The translations under genes and the position numbers were made by a program. The notes under the pieces were generated by a model. That model ran no database searches. It was not told where the DNA came from and saw nothing but the letters and a program-made list of their open reading frames with translations. A stretch of DNA of 33,395 nt. Source: Acidobacteriota bacterium. GTDB lineage: Bacteria; Acidobacteriota; Terriglobia; Bryobacterales; Bryobacteraceae. The stretch lies in the NCBI GenBank assembly GCA_016213755.1, contig JACQZT010000374.1:1-33395 (forward strand), read 5' to 3'. Below, piece by piece: positions 1-7,103 of the stretch (positions within the stretch are counted from its first letter, which is position 1; each line of letters opens with the position of its first letter).

Positions 1-1383
1 GGGCCGTTCGAGAAGCTGGATCTCGATCTGTCCGACGGCCAAGGCAATCCCCATCTCGGGCCGCACATTCTGGCGGGAGTGAACGGCTCGGGCAAGTCGA
101 CGGTGCTGAAGACCATCGCCTGGGTGCTGGATCGCGGTGATCGAGGTTTTGACGACAAAGAGTGGAAGCATTTGATCGCAGGTTGGCCTCAATCGCGCGC
201 ACTGGTCCTCGGTCGGGCGCCGAACGGTGGAGTTTGGGGGATGGCCTGTGCGCCATTCACGAGTCCCGAATCACAGGACGAGCTTCGGCAGTGGATCACT
301 GAGCAGGCATTGGGACCGAGCCGCTGCCCATGGCCTTTTACTTTTCACGTAATGAGATCTGGGGCACACCCGGCTCATGTTCGGGCTTCGGTTCACGCTG
401 CTTCCGATGGCGGCACGACTCGGATCCCGCTATGTCTAGCGGCCGCGTACAGGCCTTCGCTGTCCCTGAAACACCTCGCGCATCCCGACATCACGAAGTC
501 CTTGACCAATCCTTTTGAGAACAGCCTGGCGTTCGGGGAGACAGTGCGGAACGATGCCATTCAGGCGTGGCTGGTCGCTTTGTACAGTAAACGCGCGATT
601 GCGCGTGAGCGAAGCCAACCCACCGATCTTTACACCCGCTCACTGGATCGCTTTGAGAGTGCTCTGAGGACGATTTATGGATCTCGAATCGGTCTCGATG
701 TGGAGATTGAGCCCGCCCTGGAGCCTCGATTGCGGGTCGGTGAGCGGCTACTCAACTTTTCACAGTTGCCGGATGGCTTGCGAAGTACTGTTGCATGGTT
801 GGCGGACTTTATGATGCGTCAAGGATTGATGCCGATCGAGGCTGGCGGGCTGGAAACGGATCCAGGAGTTCTCCTGCTTGACGAAGTCGATGTGCATTTG
901 CACCCTCGTTGGCAGCGAAGGCTGCTGCCGGCGATGCGCGAGGCGCTGCCGGATGTTCAGATTATCGTCACGTCTCATTCCCCGTTCGTGATTTCGTCCT
1001 GTCCCGGTTCGAAGGTGCACGTATTCGGCATCGATGAGAGCGGACACGCGTTTCTGGGGCAATCTTGTGCCGCGCCGGTCGGGCAGAGCGTGATGACGAC
1101 CCTGAAGGGCGTCTTCGGGGTCGAGAGCCGCTTCGACATACGGACCGAGAGAGAACTGGAGGAGTGGTACCAGCTTAGCCGCGGAGAAGCCACGGGGGCC
1201 TTGTCGATGGCCGACAAACGACGCATGGACGAATTGACCGTGATGCTTGCCGGTCGCAGCGAGGAACTCAGGTCCATCGTTCTGAAACCGGCCAGTGCGC
1301 CGAAGTCCCTCGAGTCCATGCTGAAAGCGCTCGACCGAGGCTCGAAGAAAAAGACGAAAATGCGCGAAAAGAAGGCGGGCTGA
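1..1383 (+). CDS. SMC/RecF-like AAA ATPase, Septu PtuA-like (5' end cut by window)
   Basis: The reading frame is open from base 1, so the start lies upstream; 460 residues are visible. Numbered from the window edge, it has a Walker A (GVNGSGKST, K32), a degenerate ABC-type signature LPDG (about 256-259), a Walker B ending LLLDEVD (D294, E295) and a switch histidine in TSHSP (H326). This is the layout of the AAA_21/AAA_15 ATPases found in Septu PtuA, OLD-family proteins and some retron effectors. The C-terminus is Lys-rich. An HNH nuclease gene follows 11 bases downstream on the same strand, and that pairing is what suggests PtuA. Known role of the family: an ATPase partner that controls the nuclease during phage infection. 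GC is low for the window (31/60 at 121-180). Another RecF-like ATPase remains possible because the N-terminus is missing. Confidence 0.85.
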   Translation, partial: GPFEKLDLDLSDGQGNPHLGPHILAGVNGSGKSTVLKTIAWVLDRGDRGFDDKEWKHLIAGWPQSRALVLGRAPNGGVWGMACAPFTSPESQDELRQWITEQALGPSRCPWPFTFHVMRSGAHPAHVRASVHAASDGGTTRIPLCLAAAYRPSLSLKHLAHPDITKSLTNPFENSLAFGETVRNDAIQAWLVALYSKRAIARERSQPTDLYTRSLDRFESALRTIYGSRIGLDVEIEPALEPRLRVGERLLNFSQLPDGLRSTVAWLADFMMRQGLMPIEAGGLETDPGVLLLDEVDVHLHPRWQRRLLPAMREALPDVQIIVTSHSPFVISSCPGSKVHVFGIDESGHAFLGQSCAAPVGQSVMTTLKGVFGVESRFDIRTERELEEWYQLSRGEATGALSMADKRRMDELTVMLAGRSEELRSIVLKPASAPKSLESMLKALDRGSKKKTKMREKKAG

Positions 1384-1394
1384 GAAGCCAGGCG

Positions 1395-2081
1395 ATGGTC
1401 CGAACGCGTGATAGAGGCGCCTGTCCCCGGCGAATCGAGGCGAACAGGTTGAGATGGACGCGCCGCTGGCAGAGGATTCTCGACGGGCACGCCGGTGGCA
1501 ACTGGGCGACGCCTCAGGCGAAGCGGCTGCTCAGAGAGGCGCTAGTCCGGCTGACGCACGGCAAGTGCGCGTTTTGTGAAAGCCGGCTGGGAGTGGCATC
1601 TTGGGAAGAGATGGAGCATTACCATCCGAAGTCCCTCTACCCGGAACTGACTTTCGAGTGGACGAACCTCTTTCCGGTATGCGGGGTCTGCAACGCGAGA
1701 AAAGGGCAACAGGACCATCGCGGCGCGCTGCTGAAACCAGATGAGGAAGACCCCGAACGCTACTTCTGGGTTCACCCCGATAGCGGACGGTTAGATCCCG
1801 CCCTTGGCTTGAGCGCGGAGGAACGGGCGCGCACCGAACGGACGCTCCAGATCTGCGACCTGCAACGAGACGCCCTGGCGGCCAGCCGAGCCGAGTTGGG
1901 CCAGAGACTTTCGCTCTGGATCGCTCGGGTGAGTCGGGGAGACTTGTGCGACCGCCACGAACAGGAACTCCGGATCTTTCTCGATCCACAGGCCGAATAC
2001 AAGCTCGTGATACGCCACGTGTTCGATAGGAAGGGGTGGGGTGATCTGGCGGAGCGTGACCGGCGGCGGTTTCTGGAGTAG
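1395..2081 (+). CDS. HNH endonuclease, Septu PtuB / TIGR02646-like
   Basis: This 228-residue protein carries a zinc-stabilised HNH fold: C58xxC61, then E74-H75-Y-H77-P-K79, N91-L, and C96xxC99-N100 with K103. The order CxxC, H-x-PKS-x-x-P-E-L, W-x-NL, CxxCN-x-x-KG, followed by a 'lkPdeeDPer' segment and an R-T-x-x-x-x-L stretch, is the pattern I know from the TIGR02646 HNH family. That family includes PtuB of Septu and the HNH effector of retron Ec78-type systems. It likely cuts nucleic acid when released or activated by the upstream ATPase. The ATG is chosen because it is the first start after the ATPase stop; the ribosome site is weak (AGG, two bases before ATG). The last codons carry the ribosome site of the next gene. 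Confidence 0.85.
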   Translation: MVRTRDRGACPRRIEANRLRWTRRWQRILDGHAGGNWATPQAKRLLREALVRLTHGKCAFCESRLGVASWEEMEHYHPKSLYPELTFEWTNLFPVCGVCNARKGQQDHRGALLKPDEEDPERYFWVHPDSGRLDPALGLSAEERARTERTLQICDLQRDALAASRAELGQRLSLWIARVSRGDLCDRHEQELRIFLDPQAEYKLVIRHVFDRKGWGDLAERDRRRFLE

Positions 2082-2086
2082 CCCCC

Positions 2087-2965
2087 TTGCGCATCGGCAT
2101 TCACACTTCGATCGCCGGGTCATTGGAAAACGCCGCGCTCAAAGCCGTCGAGCTGGGCGCCAACACGTTTCAGATCTTCTCGGCCAGCCCGCGCATGTGG
2201 CGCGCGGCGGCGCTGAAACCGGACCAGGTACGGCGGTTCAAAGCGCTGCGGAAAGAGCACGGCCTGGCGCCGCTGGCGGTTCACGACAACTACCTGATCA
2301 ACCTGGCCGCCGCCGATCCGGCCACGCGGGCGCGCTCGATTGCGGCCTTCCGAGGTGAACTCGAACGCGCGCTGGCGCTGGGCGCCGAATTCCTGGTGGC
2401 GCATCCGGGCAGCTACAAGGGGCAGAGCCTGGAGTGGGGCATCGAGGCCGTGGCGGCGGGATTGAACCAAGCCGCACGCGGCCTCCAGAGCCGGCGACTC
2501 GCCATTCTGCTCGAAAACACCGCCGGTTCGGGGGCGCAGATCGGCAGCCGCTTCGAGGAACTCGCGCACGTGCGCGCGCTGGCCCGGCGCGGGATGGACT
2601 TCCGCCTGGGCTACTGCATCGACACCGCGCACTCGCTGGCGGCCGGCTATGACGTCTCGACGGCCGAGGGTCTGGACCAGACCGTGCGCGAGCTTGATCG
2701 CGTGCTGGGCCTGGAGCGCGTTCCCATCCTGCACGCCAACGACTCGAAGGCGCCGCTCGGCTCGCGCGTCGACCGGCACCAGAATATCGGAGCGGGCTAT
2801 ATTGGTTTAGAAGGCTTTCGCCGCATTCTGAACCACCCGAAGCTGCGCTCGAAGGCCTTCCTCCTCGAAACGCCGATCGACCACCCCGACGACGATCGCA
2901 GGAACATGGACACGCTGAAGAGCCTATGCCGGAAAAGCCGTACGACCATAAAGCCATCGAGATGA
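2087..2965 (+). CDS. nfo: Endonuclease IV (AP endonuclease)
   Basis: Deoxyribonuclease IV cleaves DNA 5' to abasic sites in base excision repair; it is a cytoplasmic trinuclear-zinc TIM barrel. The 292-residue sequence has the family's metal-ligand segments in order: H6 near the N-terminus, AVHDNYLINLA, VAHPGSYKG, LLENTAG, YCIDTAHSLAAGYD, LHANDSK with RHQNIG, and LLETP. Length is normal. The start is TTG at 2087: its first codons give the family-typical beginning RIGIHTSIAG, and a GGAG at 2075-2078 lies 8 bases upstream, inside the end of the HNH gene. The 3' end overlaps leuS by 40 bases, so the C-terminal dozen residues are shared DNA and probably not conserved. GC rises to chromosomal level from this gene onward. 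Confidence 0.95.
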   Translation: MRIGIHTSIAGSLENAALKAVELGANTFQIFSASPRMWRAAALKPDQVRRFKALRKEHGLAPLAVHDNYLINLAAADPATRARSIAAFRGELERALALGAEFLVAHPGSYKGQSLEWGIEAVAAGLNQAARGLQSRRLAILLENTAGSGAQIGSRFEELAHVRALARRGMDFRLGYCIDTAHSLAAGYDVSTAEGLDQTVRELDRVLGLERVPILHANDSKAPLGSRVDRHQNIGAGYIGLEGFRRILNHPKLRSKAFLLETPIDHPDDDRRNMDTLKSLCRKSRTTIKPSR

Positions 2966-5385
2966 AATGGTTCGAGCGCTGGGATCGGGACCCCGCGCTC
3001 TACGCCGCCGAAGAGAACTCCAGCAAGCCCAAGTACTACGTGCTGGAGATGCTGCCCTATCCCAGCGGCACGCTGCACATCGGGCACATCCGCAACTACA
3101 CCATCGGCGACGCGCTGGCGCGCTACAAGTGGATGCGCGGGTTCAACGTGCTCCATCCCATGGGCTGGGACGCTTTCGGGCTGCCGGCCGAGAACGCCGC
3201 CATCGCGCGCGGCCGCCATCCGCGCGAGTGGACCCAAGCCAACATCGCGGAGATGAAGAAGCAGCATCACCGCATGAACTTCAGCTACGACTGGGCGCGC
3301 GAGGTCTCCACCTGCGAACCCGAGTACTACCGCTGGAACCAGTGGTTCTTCCTGAAGATGCTCGAGCGCGGCCTGGCCTACCGCCGCCAGGCGCTGGTTA
3401 ACTGGTGCCCGAAGTGCGCCACCGTGCTGGCCAACGAGCAGGTGCTGGGCAGCGGCTGCTGCTGGCGTCACGAGGACACCGCGGTCGAGCAGCGCGAACT
3501 CGAGCAGTGGTTCCTGCGCATCACCAAATACGCCGACGAACTGCTGGCCGATATCGAGAAGCTCGAAGGCGGCTGGCCCGAGCGCGTGCTGACCATGCAG
3601 CGCAACTGGATCGGGCGCAGCGAGGGGACCGAGTGCGACTTCCGGCTGGCCCCGACCGGCGAGCCGATCCGCGTCTTCACCACGCGCGTGGATACCATCT
3701 TCGGCGCCACGTGCGTCATCCTGGCGCCCGCTCATCCGCTGGTGGCGAAGCTGGTTTCGGGCGAAGCGGCGAGCCGGGTCAGGGCCATGATCGACGCGCT
3801 CGCGCGCAAGGACCCGGGCGATCTCGAGAAGGAAGGGCTCTTCACCGGTCACTACGCGGTGAATCCTTACAGCGGCGAGCAGGTGCCCATATGGGTCGGC
3901 AACTTCGTGCTGATGGGCTACGGCACCGGGGCCATCATGGCCGTGCCGGCGCACGACGAGCGCGACTTCGAGTTTTGCACGCGCTACGGGATTCCGATCC
4001 GCCCGGTGATCCGGCCGGTGGACGGCCCGCTGGCCGCGGTGGAGCAGATGAAGCAGGCCTTCGTCGACGACGGCGTGTGCGAAAGCACCGGCGAGTGGTC
4101 GGGCCTGGCGAGCGACGAAGCGCGCCGCCGCATGACCGCCAAGGCCGTGGCCGAGGGCTTCGGCCAGGGCGCCGTGACCTATCGCCTCAAAGACTGGGGC
4201 ATCTCGCGCCAGCGCTATTGGGGCACGCCGATTCCGGTGATTCATTGCGCCAAGTGCGGCATCGTGCCGGTTCCCGAGAAGGATCTGCCGGTGACGCTTC
4301 CCCTGGACATGGCCATCACGGGCCAGGGCCGCTCGCCCTTGGAGAGCGTGCCCGAGTTTGTGAACGCCGCCTGTCCGGCCTGCGGCGGCGCGGCGCGGCG
4401 CGAGAGCGACACCATGGACACGTTCATCGACTCGTCCTGGTACTTCTACCGCTACTGCGACGCGCGCAACGGCGAGGCGCCCTTCGACTCGAAGAAGATC
4501 GGCTACTGGTTCCCCATCGACCAGTACATCGGCGGCGTCGAGCACGCCATCCTGCACCTGATCTATTCGCGCTTCTGGACCAAGGTGATGCGCGATCTGG
4601 GCCTGGTCCAAAACGACGAGCCGGCCACGCGCCTGTTCACCCAGGGCATGGTGATCAAGGACGGCGCCAAGATGAGCAAGAACAAGGGCAACGTGGTCAG
4701 CGCCGAGGATATGATCGACCGCTTCGGCGCCGACACCGGCCGCGTCTTCGAGCTGTTCGCCGCGCCGCCCGAAAAGGACATGGACTGGACCGACGCGGGG
4801 GCCGAGGGAGCGTACCGCTTCCTGGGCCGGGTCTTCAAGTTCGTCACGCGCAACGCCGAGCGCATGCAGCCGGGCGGCGGCGCGCCCGCGACCGACGCCG
4901 ACCGCAAGGCGCTGCGCAAGCTGCACCAGGTGATCCGCAAGGTTACCGAAGACTTCGAGACCCGCTGGCACTTCAACACTTCCATCGCGGCCATCATGGA
5001 GCTGGTGAACGAGCTGTACGCCGCCGAGGCGGAACTGTCGCCCGGCGTGGCGGCCGAAGCGGTCGAGAAGCTGATCCTGCTGCTGGGCCCGTTCGCGCCT
5101 TACGTGGCCGAGGAGTTATGGGAGCACATAGGGCGCACGGGTCCGGTCTTCAAACAGCCTTGGCCCGCCTACGACGAGGAACTGGCGCGCGAGGAAGGCG
5201 CCGAGGTGGTCATTCAAGTGAACGGCAAGCTGCGTGGCCGCCTGACGGCGCCCTTCGGCACGCCGCGCGAGGAACTCGAACGCCGCGCCCTGGAAGACGA
5301 AAAAGTCCAGGCCCACATCGCCGGCAAAACAGTTGTCAAGGTGATCGTAGTGCCGGACAAGCTAGTCAATATCGTCGTCAGGTAA
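2926..5385 (+). CDS. leuS: Leucyl-tRNA synthetase
   Basis: This class Ia synthetase charges tRNA-Leu with leucine in the cytoplasm. Its 819 residues show the HIGH motif (HIGH at 51-54, after PYPSGTL), a zinc knuckle WCPKC (C161, C164) with C178/C179 and H182 where a Cys is common, and the CP1 editing domain (TTRVDTIFG and the GTGAIMAVPAHDERDFEF region). A second CxxC pair (CAKC, CPAC) precedes the DTFIDSSWYFYRYC segment; the KMSKS variant KMSKN starts at K582, and the C-terminal anticodon-binding and VNGKLRGR segments follow. The ATG lies inside the end of nfo (40-base overlap), so the two are probably co-transcribed. It is slightly shorter than the usual 850-870 residues. The 3' end overlaps the opposing C_GCAxxG gene by 8 bases. 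Confidence 0.97.
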   Translation: MPEKPYDHKAIEMKWFERWDRDPALYAAEENSSKPKYYVLEMLPYPSGTLHIGHIRNYTIGDALARYKWMRGFNVLHPMGWDAFGLPAENAAIARGRHPREWTQANIAEMKKQHHRMNFSYDWAREVSTCEPEYYRWNQWFFLKMLERGLAYRRQALVNWCPKCATVLANEQVLGSGCCWRHEDTAVEQRELEQWFLRITKYADELLADIEKLEGGWPERVLTMQRNWIGRSEGTECDFRLAPTGEPIRVFTTRVDTIFGATCVILAPAHPLVAKLVSGEAASRVRAMIDALARKDPGDLEKEGLFTGHYAVNPYSGEQVPIWVGNFVLMGYGTGAIMAVPAHDERDFEFCTRYGIPIRPVIRPVDGPLAAVEQMKQAFVDDGVCESTGEWSGLASDEARRRMTAKAVAEGFGQGAVTYRLKDWGISRQRYWGTPIPVIHCAKCGIVPVPEKDLPVTLPLDMAITGQGRSPLESVPEFVNAACPACGGAARRESDTMDTFIDSSWYFYRYCDARNGEAPFDSKKIGYWFPIDQYIGGVEHAILHLIYSRFWTKVMRDLGLVQNDEPATRLFTQGMVIKDGAKMSKNKGNVVSAEDMIDRFGADTGRVFELFAAPPEKDMDWTDAGAEGAYRFLGRVFKFVTRNAERMQPGGGAPATDADRKALRKLHQVIRKVTEDFETRWHFNTSIAAIMELVNELYAAEAELSPGVAAEAVEKLILLLGPFAPYVAEELWEHIGRTGPVFKQPWPAYDEELAREEGAEVVIQVNGKLRGRLTAPFGTPREELERRALEDEKVQAHIAGKTVVKVIVVPDKLVNIVVR

Positions 5386-5818
5386 GCACGCTCCCGACCA
5401 GTTGGACGGCGTCGCGCACCAACTGGGGGCAGCGGGTTTTGAAGAGACCGCTCTGGCGGGCGTGTTCGTACCCTTCCGGAGTGCCGATGTCGCAGCCCAG
5501 CAGATCCCGGCAAACGGTCGAGCCGTTCCGGGCGGTGAACTCGCCCAGGAAGCGCCGGACGGTTTCGCACGTTTTGTCTTTCTCGGCGCGATTCTCTTCC
5601 GGAGTGACGCTGCGTTGCGCCAGACCGATGGCCATGATGGCTCCGGTCACGCAGCCGCAGGTTTGCGCCGTGCGGCCCAGTCCGCCGCTGAAGCCGGCGC
5701 CAAGGCGCAGCGCCAAGTCGCGGTCGACGCCCCGCGTTTCGGCGCACGCCGAGAAGACCGCCTGCGAACAGGAGTAGCCCTGCTCGAATCGCTGAACAGC
5801 CAAATCCGCAAGGCCCAT
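5378..5818 (-). CDS. C_GCAxxG_C_C family redox protein
   Basis: This 146-residue soluble protein has eight cysteines (17, 25, 54, 56, 84, 103, 109, 130). The signature is GYSCSQAVF near the N-terminus and GAGFSGG...CGCVTGAIMAIGL in the middle, which defines the C_GCAxxG_C_C family. Family members are predicted to hold a metal or act in thiol redox chemistry; some are fused to split-Soret cytochromes. No haem motif (CxxCH) or signal peptide is visible here, so the exact role is unknown. It is transcribed toward leuS, and the two stop codons overlap over 5378-5385. Upstream it faces the aldo/keto reductase gene across a 136-base gap. Confidence 0.85.
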   Translation of the reverse strand: MGLADLAVQRFEQGYSCSQAVFSACAETRGVDRDLALRLGAGFSGGLGRTAQTCGCVTGAIMAIGLAQRSVTPEENRAEKDKTCETVRRFLGEFTARNGSTVCRDLLGCDIGTPEGYEHARQSGLFKTRCPQLVRDAVQLVGSVLT

Positions 5819-5854
5819 GAGTTCTCATCGTCTCACAGGCGGGGCCTCATTCGG

Positions 5855-5889
5855 AAACCGGGGACAGTACAATACACCTTTTTCGCGAA
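5855..5889. repeat. REP-like half element
   Basis: The stretch begins AAACCGGGGACAGTAC and runs into an ACACC-T5-CGCGAA tail. The first 13 or so bases resemble the left arm of the large inverted repeat at 17638. I know similar 'GGGGACAGTACAC-T' strings as REP-like elements linked to RAYT (Y1) transposases in several phyla. Here there is no second arm, so it is called a half element on resemblance only. Confidence 0.4.
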
Positions 5890-5914
5890 GCCTGCTCGGG
5901 CGAAATTGTCGGCC

Positions 5915-5945
5915 TTGAAGGAGCGACCCCGAAATCGCGTATACT
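5915..5945 (+). promoter_or_regulatory. Putative promoter of the aldo/keto reductase gene
   Basis: TTGAAG (5915-5920) and TATACT (5940-5945) are separated by 19 bases. The -10 box ends only 9 bases before the GTG start at 5955, and there is no Shine-Dalgarno sequence, so a leaderless or near-leaderless transcript is inferred. Confidence 0.5.
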
Positions 5946-5954
5946 CTGACTACT

Positions 5955-7103
5955 GTGGAATTCGAAACTTCTCGTCGCAGTTTTTTGACTGCCGGACTGG
6001 CGCTTCCGGCGCTGACGGCGGCCGAGGCCAAGCCGGCCGGCATGGCGCCTCGCACTCTTGGAAAGACCGGGCTGAAGGTGACGCCTCTGGGGTTTGGCGG
6101 CCGGGGCACCAGCGAGCCCGGGGTCATCGCCCGGGCCCTGGATCTGGGCATCAACTTCATCGACACCGGGCGCATGTATCAGAACAACGAGCGCATGCTG
6201 GGCGGTGTGCTCAAAGGCCGGCGCAAGGACGTAATCATCGCCGGCAAGACCGCCGCCAAGACCCGCCAGGACGCCCTGGCGGACCTGGAAGCGAGCCTGC
6301 GCGATTTGCAGACCGACTACCTGGACATCTGGCAATTGCACGGCAAGGTGAGCCCCGCCGACGTCACCGACGAGCTGCTGGAGGCATTGCGCGCGGCGAA
6401 AAAGTCGGGCCAGGTGCGCTTCGTGGGCATCACCAGCCATCTGAACGTGCCGGAGATGCTGGCCGATATGCTCCGCCGGGGCGTGGCCGACGCGGTGCTG
6501 GTGGGCTATAACTTCACGCTGCGGCCCGAAGTCACCGAGGCGATCCGGGCGGCGCGGCGGAAGGGCATGGGCATCATCGCCATGAAGGTCCTCGCCGGCG
6601 GCTTCGCGCGGATTCAGAACAGCGCGCCGCGCTTCGAGGGCAGCTCGGATGCGCTGGTGCGCACGCTGCGGCAGGACGGCGCCATGGCGGCGGCCATCCG
6701 CTGGGCGCTGAAGAACGAAGCCGTGGACACCTCCGCCGTGGCCATGTCCGATTTCGACCAGGTGGAAGACAACGTCAAGGCCGTGTCGCAGCCCTACTCG
6801 GCCGGGGACGAAAAGCTCTTGCGCGCCAAGCTGGCGTTCCTCAGCCCGCGCTATTGCCGCATGTGCGGCGCCTGCGGCGGCGTGTGCGACAAGGGCGTGC
6901 CGGTGCCCGACCAACTGCGCTTCCTGACTTACGCGGAAGGCTACCGGAACTTCCCGCTGGCGCGGCAGAGCTTCCTTGAGCTGCCTGAATCCGCGCGGCG
7001 GATCCGGTGTTCGGATTGCAGCTCATGCGGCGTTCAATGCCCCAACGGGGTCGAGGTGCGCACGCGCTTGATACGCGCCCAGGAACTGCTTGCCCGGGCT
7101 TAG
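5955..7103 (+). CDS. Tat-exported aldo/keto reductase with Fe-S cysteine motifs
   Basis: This 382-residue protein starts with a twin-arginine signal (SRRSFL at 6-11, then a hydrophobic run to about residue 23). The (beta/alpha)8 aldo/keto reductase domain follows, with the catalytic tetrad D70, Y75, K98 and H129. The C-terminal 85 residues hold two cysteine groups, CRMCGACGGVC and CSDCSSCGVQC, each CxxCxxCxxxC, fit to bind [4Fe-4S] clusters. Proteins with this layout are common in Acidobacteriota and Planctomycetota, but their substrate is unknown. The GTG start is chosen because it gives the full Tat signal and follows the promoter at once. The stop overlaps the convergent peptidase stop by 4 bases. 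Tat export fits a protein that must fold with its cofactor in the cytoplasm. Confidence 0.9.
   Translation: MEFETSRRSFLTAGLALPALTAAEAKPAGMAPRTLGKTGLKVTPLGFGGRGTSEPGVIARALDLGINFIDTGRMYQNNERMLGGVLKGRRKDVIIAGKTAAKTRQDALADLEASLRDLQTDYLDIWQLHGKVSPADVTDELLEALRAAKKSGQVRFVGITSHLNVPEMLADMLRRGVADAVLVGYNFTLRPEVTEAIRAARRKGMGIIAMKVLAGGFARIQNSAPRFEGSSDALVRTLRQDGAMAAAIRWALKNEAVDTSAVAMSDFDQVEDNVKAVSQPYSAGDEKLLRAKLAFLSPRYCRMCGACGGVCDKGVPVPDQLRFLTYAEGYRNFPLARQSFLELPESARRIRCSDCSSCGVQCPNGVEVRTRLIRAQELLARA

Noticed and set aside
2797-4971. Open frame of 724 codons antisense to leuS
   Set aside because: It mirrors the codon pattern of leuS in GC-rich DNA, is rich in Ala, Arg, His and Gly, and has no recognisable motif.
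3405-5777. Open frame of 790 codons in another frame of leuS
   Set aside because: Arg/Gly/Ala-rich low-complexity translation; leuS is complete and fully motif-supported over the same bases.
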